Translations under genes and position numbers: made by a program
In this document: piece after piece, positions 7,218 to 12,563 of the stretch
Layout: the number at the start of each line of letters is the position of its first letter
Numbering within the stretch: the first letter of the stretch is position 1
Notes under the pieces: generated by a model
What the model was told of the DNA's origin: nothing
The model's database searches: none
What the model saw: only the letters and a program-made list of their open reading frames with translations
Assembly: GCA_031272415.1 (NCBI GenBank)
Contig: JAISTU010000198.1
Coordinates: 1-12,563 of the forward strand
Direction: 5' to 3'
DNA: 12,563 nt
From: Bacteroidales bacterium
GTDB lineage: Bacteria; Bacteroidota; Bacteroidia; Bacteroidales; WCHB1-69

Positions 7218-8936
7218 TCAACTTTCAGCCAAATAGACTTTATATTTTTCCATCTTTTCTATGGTGATAGTTTTTATAAACTCTTCTTTTTCACGATTTT
7301 GTGAATTGGCTAATTGAATAAAAATATGTGCAGAATGAACAAAACAGTCGCAACGCGTGGCATCTATGAGCAATAAATACCCAAAAATGATATTGGCTGC
7401 CGTTTCCACCAAACGTCTTGCCAGAAGGTCATATAACTCACTGTTATTGAAATCTTTAGCCGTTTGACAAATCTGTTCATGGCGACTTGTCATATCCAAA
7501 AGTTGCATTTTTAGTGGTTGCAAATCATCGCTAATTGTCTGATTTTCATACTCTTTAATGCGGTTAAGATAAATGCCGCTACTTACAGAGCGAATAGCCG
7601 CCACCACTTGCAATTGAGAAGTGCCTTCGTAAATGGACGTAATGCGGGCATCGCGATACATGCGTTCAACAGGAAAATCTTGCATATAGCCCGTGCCTCC
7701 GTGTATTTGGATAGCATCGTAAGTAATCTGATTGCTGTATTCGCTTGCCATCAATTTCAACATGGGTGTAAATGCATCTGCAAGTCGCTGATATTGTTTT
7801 AATTCCGTTCTTTCTTCGGGTGTAAGAGTGCGTTTGCGAGCAATATCTTCGTACAATTTTTGCATATCCACAAAACGGCTTGTTTCATAAAGCATTGAGC
7901 GCATTGCATCCAATTTAGCCTTCATATTCCCCAACAATTCCAAAACGGCGGGAAATTGTATAATCGGTTTGCCAAATTGTTCTCTTTCGTGTGCATATTT
8001 TAGCGCTTCTCTATAAGCGGCTTCAGAAATACCGACCGATTGAGCCCCAACGCCCAAACGGGCACTGTTCATAAGCCCCATGACATAACGAATTAAGCCA
8101 AAACGCTCATCCCCAATCAATTGTGCAGGCGCATTATTAAACACCAATTCGCATGTTGGGGAGCCTTTGATGCCTAATTTATGCTCAATTCGCCTCACTG
8201 TAACGGCTTTATCTTTTCTGTCATACAAAAAAAGCGACAGTCCGCGTGCATCTTTTGAGTCTTCTTCCGAGCGGGCAAGCACCAATTTTATATCAGCATC
8301 TCCATTGGTAATGAAACGTTTAACCCCATTGAGTCGCCAACAATTGTTTGCCTCATCATGCGTTGCTTTCAATTGAACGGCTTGCAAATCCGAGCCTGCC
8401 TCCGGCTCTGTTAAGTCCATTGAGCATGTAAAGCCTTGATTGATTAGCGGTAAATATTTGTCTTTGAGTTCATTAGACGCATATTCATAAATCGTTTCAG
8501 CACAATCCTGCAATCCCCAAATGTTGGAAAAACCTGCATCGCCTCTGGAGACAATCTCCGCCGCCATAACGTAAGGAACTATCGGAAAATTTAAACCTCC
8601 GTATTGCCGTGGCAACGCAATGCCATAAACACCCGCATCCACCAAAGATTGATGATTTTCCTGTGTCCCGCGTGCGTAAATTACTTCTCCATTGACCACC
8701 TTTGGACCTTCTAAATCAACACTTTCCGCATTGGCAAACAATACCTGCGCACTGATTTCACCTATAATATCCAAAACTTGCTCATAAGAGTCAATCGCAT
8801 CCTCAAAATTGACAGGTGCTGTATCAAATTGTTCTCTTTGTGTATATTTTTCCTCTTTTAACTCCGCAATGCGTTTCATTAACGGATGTTCAAGATGAAA
8901 TTTTAATGATGTATTATCTGAAAAAAAGTTGGACAT
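7218..8936 (-). CDS. Acyl-CoA dehydrogenase, long form with C-terminal extension
   Basis: This FAD enzyme oxidises an acyl-CoA to the enoyl-CoA, or works in reverse, passing electrons through ETF. It has 572 residues against about 380 in classical members. The central FAD/substrate motif MDLTEPEAGSD is at 173-183, with KRFITNG (206-212). The C-terminal helical domain has AHEREQFGKPI (315-325), IHGGTGYMQDFPVERMYRD (411-429) and YEGTSQ (436-441), where E437 is the expected catalytic base. There is an N-terminal domain preceding the normal fold, a basic helical insertion at about 355-390 and roughly 120 extra residues after the active-site motif. This is the large bacterial subtype with a C-terminal domain. 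It starts 20 bases after etfA, completing the operon. Chain-length specificity cannot be determined here. Confidence 0.93.
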   Translation of the reverse strand: MSNFFSDNTSLKFHLEHPLMKRIAELKEEKYTQREQFDTAPVNFEDAIDSYEQVLDIIGEISAQVLFANAESVDLEGPKVVNGEVIYARGTQENHQSLVDAGVYGIALPRQYGGLNFPIVPYVMAAEIVSRGDAGFSNIWGLQDCAETIYEYASNELKDKYLPLINQGFTCSMDLTEPEAGSDLQAVQLKATHDEANNCWRLNGVKRFITNGDADIKLVLARSEEDSKDARGLSLFLYDRKDKAVTVRRIEHKLGIKGSPTCELVFNNAPAQLIGDERFGLIRYVMGLMNSARLGVGAQSVGISEAAYREALKYAHEREQFGKPIIQFPAVLELLGNMKAKLDAMRSMLYETSRFVDMQKLYEDIARKRTLTPEERTELKQYQRLADAFTPMLKLMASEYSNQITYDAIQIHGGTGYMQDFPVERMYRDARITSIYEGTSQLQVVAAIRSVSSGIYLNRIKEYENQTISDDLQPLKMQLLDMTSRHEQICQTAKDFNNSELYDLLARRLVETAANIIFGYLLLIDATRCDCFVHSAHIFIQLANSQNREKEEFIKTITIEKMEKYKVYLAES

Positions 8937-8956
8937 ATTTCTTAATTTTTGAATGA

Positions 8957-10054
8957 TTATTTATTGTGTTTTTTATAATATTGAATAAATTTTGGTAATA
9001 TTTGCATCACATCGCCAATAATTACATAATCGGCAATGGCGTTTAAGGGCGCATTGGGGTCGGTATTGATGCTGATAATTTTTGCTGATTGTTCCATGCC
9101 TGCACGGTGTTGTACAGAGCCGGAAATACCGCAAGCGATATACAATTTAGGGCGAACTGTAACGCCTGTTTGTCCGATTTGCCGCTCATGTTCGCAAAAA
9201 TCGGCATCTACTGCCGCACGTGTTGCCCCCACTTCTGCTCCCAAAGTTTGTGCGAAAGCATACAAAGTCTCAAAATTGCTTTTGCTGCCCATTCCATAAC
9301 CGCCGGCAACAATAATTTGAGCCCCTTTGAGATTGACTTTTGGTTTCTCAATATTGCGAGAAATTATTTTTATAACTTCTTCTATATCAGTTAATTGTGA
9401 AATGTCTATGGCTTGCAATTTAGGTTGATTTGGAGTAGGTGTCGGTTCTAATTTCATAACACCTTCTCTAACGGTCGCCATTTGCGGACGAGTTTGCGGA
9501 TTGATAATGGTTGCAATGATATTTCCTCCAAATGCAGGGCGAATTTGATACAATAAATTTTTGTAAGAAACACCTTTTTTCTCGTCTGTATGGTCGCCGA
9601 TTTCCAAAGAGGTACAATCGGCTGTTAATCCGCACTTTAAGGCTGATGCTACACGCGGTGCCAAATCTCTGCCTGCCGAAGAAGCACCAAAAAGCGCAAT
9701 CTGGGGCTGCTCCAATCTAAATAAATTGACTATCAACTTAGTATGTGGCAATGTTCTATACGGAAACAATTGTTTGCTGTCGGCATAAAAAATACGATTT
9801 ACCCCAAACCAAGACAACTTTTCAAATGCCTTTCCTAATTTATATCCTAACAAAACCGCATCTAATTTTACATTCAATTGCTGTGCCAATTTACGACCTT
9901 TTGACAACAATTCCAATGAAATTTCTGCCACTTCGCCGTCTTCTTTTTGCTCGCAATAAACTATCACATTTTCAGGTATTTGTGCAAGTTCGATACCGGG
10001 TTTTTCCACTTTATGTTCTTCGTTTTGAATCAAATTGACTATTATATTATCCAT
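8957..10054 (-). CDS. etfA: Electron transfer flavoprotein alpha subunit
   Basis: This ETF alpha subunit (365 residues) carries the FAD that shuttles electrons to and from acyl-CoA dehydrogenases. The N-terminal half has the ETF fold with AGRDLAPRVASAL (127-139) and RPAFGGNIIATI (172-183). The C-terminal FAD-binding domain shows GGYGMGS (251-257), GATRAAVDADF (276-286), RQIGQTGVTVRPKLYIACGI (291-310), SGSVQHRAGM (311-320) and an Asn-containing INTDPNAP (329-336). It has an extra N-terminal segment of about 30 residues before the core. etfB precedes it by 19 bases and the dehydrogenase follows by 20. The RPAFGGNI and QTRPQMATVREGVM stretches are those of ETFs paired with butyryl-CoA dehydrogenase, which suggests a possible bifurcating type. 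That subtype is an inference. Confidence 0.95.
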   Translation of the reverse strand: MDNIIVNLIQNEEHKVEKPGIELAQIPENVIVYCEQKEDGEVAEISLELLSKGRKLAQQLNVKLDAVLLGYKLGKAFEKLSWFGVNRIFYADSKQLFPYRTLPHTKLIVNLFRLEQPQIALFGASSAGRDLAPRVASALKCGLTADCTSLEIGDHTDEKKGVSYKNLLYQIRPAFGGNIIATIINPQTRPQMATVREGVMKLEPTPTPNQPKLQAIDISQLTDIEEVIKIISRNIEKPKVNLKGAQIIVAGGYGMGSKSNFETLYAFAQTLGAEVGATRAAVDADFCEHERQIGQTGVTVRPKLYIACGISGSVQHRAGMEQSAKIISINTDPNAPLNAIADYVIIGDVMQILPKFIQYYKKHNK

Positions 10055-10073
10055 TTTTTTGTATTCTTTAAAA

Positions 10074-10943
10074 TTATCCGATAACTTTGCTTTCCATTAA
10101 CTCTGTTACCATTTGCTCAATATCGCCATCACAAGAGGTGAATTTTTTAGATTCTTTTTGCGTAAGTACAACACTATCAATCTTTTTCACTTTTGTAGGC
10201 GAGCCTCCAAGTCCTAATCTTTCAACGTCAGCCTGCACATCATTTACATTCCATTCGCCAATGGTCAATTGCGGATTTTGAGTATGAAGTGCTTGAAATT
10301 CAGGCTTTAATGTTGCCAATTGAGATTTTGTAGCAGCATGTTTAAATCGCATTAACAATTTTGCATGACGACTACGACAAGGTTTTGCCGAAGAATGAAC
10401 GCTTATCAACACAGGTAATTTTGTTTCAACAATTTCAGTACCGTGTTCCAAACGTCTTTTTATTTGAATGGTATTGTTATCAAAATTTATAATCTCTTCT
10501 GCGTAAGTGATTTGCGGAATATTTAATTTTTCAGCAATTTGCGGTCCCACTTGTGCCGTATCTCCGTCAATGGCTTGTACTCCGCAAAAAATAATATCCG
10601 GCTCGCATTTTGCCACCGCCTTAGACAGCGCATAGGATGTCGCCAATGTGTCAGAGCCGGCAAATTTGCTGTCTGTAAGTAAAAAACCATTATCAGCCCC
10701 CCTAAATAGGGCTTCTTTTATAATGTCTGCTGCCCGCATAGGACCCATGGTAATAACCGTCAGCGTTGCTCCCTCCGACTGTGATTTGATCTGCAACGCC
10801 ATCTCTAAAGCATTCAAATCGTCAGGATTAAAAATTGCCGGTAAAACACTCCGATTAACCGTACCGTCTTCTTTCATCGCATCTTTGCCAACATTCCGTG
10901 TATCAGGCACTTGCTTAGCAAGAACTACTATTTTTAAACTCAT
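10074..10943 (-). CDS. etfB: Electron transfer flavoprotein beta subunit
   Basis: This ETF beta subunit (289 residues) forms the heterodimer with EtfA. MSLKIVVLAKQVPDT opens the Rossmann-like fold. NPDDLNALEMAL (39-50), TVITMGP (62-68), AGSDTLATSYAL (95-106) and CGVQAIDGDTAQVGPQIAE (120-138) follow, and LGLGGSPTKVKKI (243-255) is near the C-terminus. The GDTAQVGP form replaces the DDDxNQTG-type AMP site of ordinary ETFs. In Bcd-Etf complexes that form holds a second FAD used for electron bifurcation. It is the first gene of the etfB-etfA-acyl-CoA dehydrogenase operon, with a GTGTATCTTTG promoter 31 bases upstream. Confidence 0.95.
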   Translation of the reverse strand: MSLKIVVLAKQVPDTRNVGKDAMKEDGTVNRSVLPAIFNPDDLNALEMALQIKSQSEGATLTVITMGPMRAADIIKEALFRGADNGFLLTDSKFAGSDTLATSYALSKAVAKCEPDIIFCGVQAIDGDTAQVGPQIAEKLNIPQITYAEEIINFDNNTIQIKRRLEHGTEIVETKLPVLISVHSSAKPCRSRHAKLLMRFKHAATKSQLATLKPEFQALHTQNPQLTIGEWNVNDVQADVERLGLGGSPTKVKKIDSVVLTQKESKKFTSCDGDIEQMVTELMESKVIG

Positions 10944-10974
10944 CTATATCTGATTAAAAATTTTAACTATTTTA

Positions 10975-10985
10975 CAAAGATACAC
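10975..10985 (-). promoter_or_regulatory. Promoter -7 element for etfB-etfA-acd
   Basis: On the minus strand GTGTATCTTTG carries the Bacteroidota TAnnTTTG element, 31 bases before the etfB ATG. It is the only candidate for the whole three-gene operon, since the internal gaps are just 19 and 20 bases. Confidence 0.6.
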
Positions 10986-11010
10986 AAATTCTTCAATTAA
11001 AAATTAAAAA
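10975..11010 (-). repeat. 36-bp promoter module shared with parA, copy 2
   Basis: This copy differs from 7070-7105 at two adjacent-region positions in the AAATT(C/T)(T/C)T stretch. The similarity stops after two AATTAAA units, where copy 1 has a third. A T-rich tract and AGAGTGT heptamers follow. Confidence 0.75.
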
Positions 11011-11023
11011 ACCTTTTTTTTTC

Positions 11024-11081
11024 AGAGTGTAGAGTGTAGATTTTTTTTGCATTTTGGAATAAAAAAGTTCTAAAAATCTAC
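11024..11081. repeat. AGAGTGT heptamers and long-loop inverted repeat
   Basis: AGAGTGT is repeated twice (11024-11037) and runs into GTAGATTTTT (11036-11045). The latter pairs perfectly with AAAAATCTAC (11072-11081) across a 26-base loop. The order of parts (AATTAAA units, GTGTAG units, hairpin with a GTAG/CTAC base) parallels the element at 7088-7205. This lies between the divergent promoters of etfB and the AAA-ATPase gene. Confidence 0.5.
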
Positions 11082-11082
11082 A

Positions 11083-11117
11083 AAATTCTCAATTCTCCAT
11101 TTTCAATTCTCAATTCA
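11083..11117. repeat. Heptamer array CAATTCT, five imperfect copies
   Basis: Five consecutive 7-bp units (AAATTCT, CAATTCT, CCATTTT, CAATTCT, CAATTCA) keep strict register. The unit is the reverse complement of the AATTGAG repeat at 227-251. It ends 8 bases before the AAA-ATPase gene's -7 element. Confidence 0.75.
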
Positions 11118-11124
11118 AAAAATT

Positions 11125-11135
11125 GTGTATTTTTG
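11125..11135 (+). promoter_or_regulatory. Promoter -7 element for the AAA-ATPase/nuclease gene
   Basis: GTGTATTTTTG, followed by CA, fits TAnnTTTG and differs from the other three promoters in the window by a single C-to-T change. It lies 59 bases before the ATG and points right, divergent from etfB. The leader between it and the start is AT-rich and has no Shine-Dalgarno sequence. Confidence 0.55.
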
Positions 11136-11194
11136 CAATTTAGTAAAAAGCGAACAGCAATAAAAAATTGTATAAATAGATAAATTTTTTGATT

Positions 11195-12563
11195 ATGGAG
11201 ACAGGAAGAAAAAGGTTACCGCTTGGTTTACAGACATTTACGGAATTGATAGAAGAGAATTATATCTACGTAGATAAAACAAAATATTTGGTGGATATGA
11301 TTGATAGAGGAAAATTGTATTTTTTTACTCGTCCGCGCAGATTTGGCAAAACATTGACCGTTTCTACTTTGGAGGCTTTGTTTCAAGGTAGAAAAGAACT
11401 TTTTAAGGGTTTGTATGCCGAAGAATGGTTAAATAGAGCAGAATTTCAGCCATCGCCTGTTATTCGTTTGGATATGAATTCAATAACTACAGGTGAAGGT
11501 GTGGCTGTGATGAAAAAGTCTTTGCTATCCATAGTGCAAGAATGTGGAGAAAACAATGGTGTAATTTTGCAAACGACTTCTTCAGTCGGAGACGCTTTTA
11601 GAGAACTGATAAGGTCTCTTTACAAAAAATGCAATTCAAAAGTGGTTATTTTGATTGATGAGTATGATAAACCATTGTTAGACAATCTATTTAAGTCAAA
11701 AGAACTGATAGAAACTATTAAAGAATTTCTCAGTGATTTTTACACGCAAGTCAAAGCAAATGAACAATATATAAAGTTTGTTTTTCTGACAGGTATTTCA
11801 AAAATTGCAAGAGTAGGGGTGTTTTCCAAATTGAATAATCTTACAGATATTTCGTTTAGGGCAAAATATGGTGAGATGTGTGGCTACACAGAAGAAGAAA
11901 TTAAAACATATTTCACTGATTATCTGCAAGATACGGCAAATGCAATGAACATCACCACAGACGAATTGATGGATAAAATTCGCAATTATTATGATGGCTT
12001 TTGCTTTGACGGAATTCATAGAATGTATAATCCTTATTCGACCTTATTATTTTTTGATAATAAAGATTTTGATAATTATTGGTTTGAGTCCGGCACTCCC
12101 AGTGTAATTGCTAATTACCTGAAAGACAAGCGTTTAACAGTAGAGCAATTTCGTAATTTGCCTGTTTCTAAAGAATTTGCACGAAATCCGGGTGAAATTG
12201 ATAATGCAAGTCCTGAAAAATTTCTTTACCAAAGTGGCTATTTAACTCTGCGTGAGGGAACTACGAATGATTACAGTTTGGATTATCCCAATACGGAAGT
12301 TTTAAATGCTATGTCAAAACTTTTGACACAAAATTTTGTTGAAAATGATTATAATTATTTGCAAGAGGATTTACGGTATAATTTGCAAGAACGTGATAAA
12401 GAGGGATTAAAGGACGTTTTTAATAAACTATTGGCAAGTATTCCGTATGATGATTATAAAAGTGCTGCCAAGCAAGGCATCCAATTGCAACATTTGAAAA
12501 TTCCGGTTCAAGAATGGCTTTACAGGACTTCGATTTTGGCTTTTTTGAGAGGCTGTGGCATTG
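11195..12563 (+). CDS. AAA-ATPase / PD-(D/E)XK nuclease family protein (DUF1703 type), 3' truncated
   Basis: The frame is open from ATG 11195 to the window edge: 456 residues with no stop. The start METGRKRLPLGLQTFTELIE and IYVDKTKYLVDMI is the canonical opening of the AAA-ATPase_like family. RPRRFGKT at 46-53 is the family's glycine-poor Walker A and ILIDEYDKPL (152-161) is the Walker B. FLTGISKIARVGVFSKLNNL (197-216) is the conserved sensor-like segment. NYYDGFCF (264-271) and YNPYS (278-282) belong to the linker. The expected C-terminal nuclease domain has just begun (FLRGCGI) when the window ends. A fragment of exactly that missing domain, from another gene copy, lies at the left edge. 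The family is multicopy in Bacteroidota and of unknown role; ATP binding and nuclease activity are predicted, not shown. Confidence 0.92.
   Translation, partial: METGRKRLPLGLQTFTELIEENYIYVDKTKYLVDMIDRGKLYFFTRPRRFGKTLTVSTLEALFQGRKELFKGLYAEEWLNRAEFQPSPVIRLDMNSITTGEGVAVMKKSLLSIVQECGENNGVILQTTSSVGDAFRELIRSLYKKCNSKVVILIDEYDKPLLDNLFKSKELIETIKEFLSDFYTQVKANEQYIKFVFLTGISKIARVGVFSKLNNLTDISFRAKYGEMCGYTEEEIKTYFTDYLQDTANAMNITTDELMDKIRNYYDGFCFDGIHRMYNPYSTLLFFDNKDFDNYWFESGTPSVIANYLKDKRLTVEQFRNLPVSKEFARNPGEIDNASPEKFLYQSGYLTLREGTTNDYSLDYPNTEVLNAMSKLLTQNFVENDYNYLQEDLRYNLQERDKEGLKDVFNKLLASIPYDDYKSAAKQGIQLQHLKIPVQEWLYRTSILAFLRGCGI

Noticed and set aside
9212..9227. CACGTG core resembling a parS site
   Set aside because: It is inside etfA and the flanks (TGCCG and TTGCC) do not match TGTT-N-CACGTG-N-AACA; most outer positions differ.
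11798..12019. Minus-strand 73-residue frame inside the AAA-ATPase gene
   Set aside because: It lies fully inside a well-supported gene on the other strand and shows no family features.
1..12563. The two edge fragments being one gene on a circular molecule
   Set aside because: Joining the right end to the left end leaves one extra base, so the nuclease fragment would be out of frame. Bases would have to be missing, and two paralogs are the simpler reading.

Overview
The window looks chromosomal and comes from an AT-rich member of the Bacteroidota, probably Bacteroidales-like and anaerobic. Three things point there. The protein types are Bacteroidota-specific (DUF4295, the Bacteroidota form of LptD, a zinc-free L33). 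Start codons lack Shine-Dalgarno sequences and follow A-rich leaders. The promoters carry the TAnnTTTG -7 element of this phylum. Genus and species cannot be read from the sequence.

Layout: (1) 1-228 is the 3' end of an AAA-ATPase/PD-(D/E)XK nuclease-family gene (DUF1703 type) cut by the window edge. (2) 423-3140 (+) is an LptD-like outer-membrane LPS assembly protein. (3) Convergent to it on the minus strand lies, in transcription order, rpmG, a DUF4295 gene, a rubredoxin gene missed by simple ORF length cut-offs, and a flavodiiron protein gene (fprA). (4) Upstream of rpmG, also on minus, is parA-parB. (5) 7218-10943 (minus) is a tight etfB-etfA-acyl-CoA dehydrogenase operon. (6) 11195-12563 (+) is the N-terminal part of a second DUF1703-type gene, cut by the right edge.

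How the genes work together: rubredoxin and FprA form an O2/NO-reducing pair typical of anaerobes. EtfAB and the acyl-CoA dehydrogenase form a flavin electron-transfer unit; the ETF sequence motifs resemble those of electron-bifurcating Bcd-Etf complexes. ParAB is chromosome segregation and LptD is envelope biogenesis.

Most of the unexplained structure is intergenic. Four genes share an extended promoter motif GTGTAT(C/T)TTTG. parA and etfB share a near-identical 36-bp upstream module. Several families of 7-bp tandem repeats occur only between genes, and a nested inverted-repeat element of about 118 bp sits between parA and the acyl-CoA dehydrogenase gene. I see no CRISPR array, tRNA, rRNA, transposase or recognisable defence system beyond the two DUF1703-type genes, whose function is unknown.
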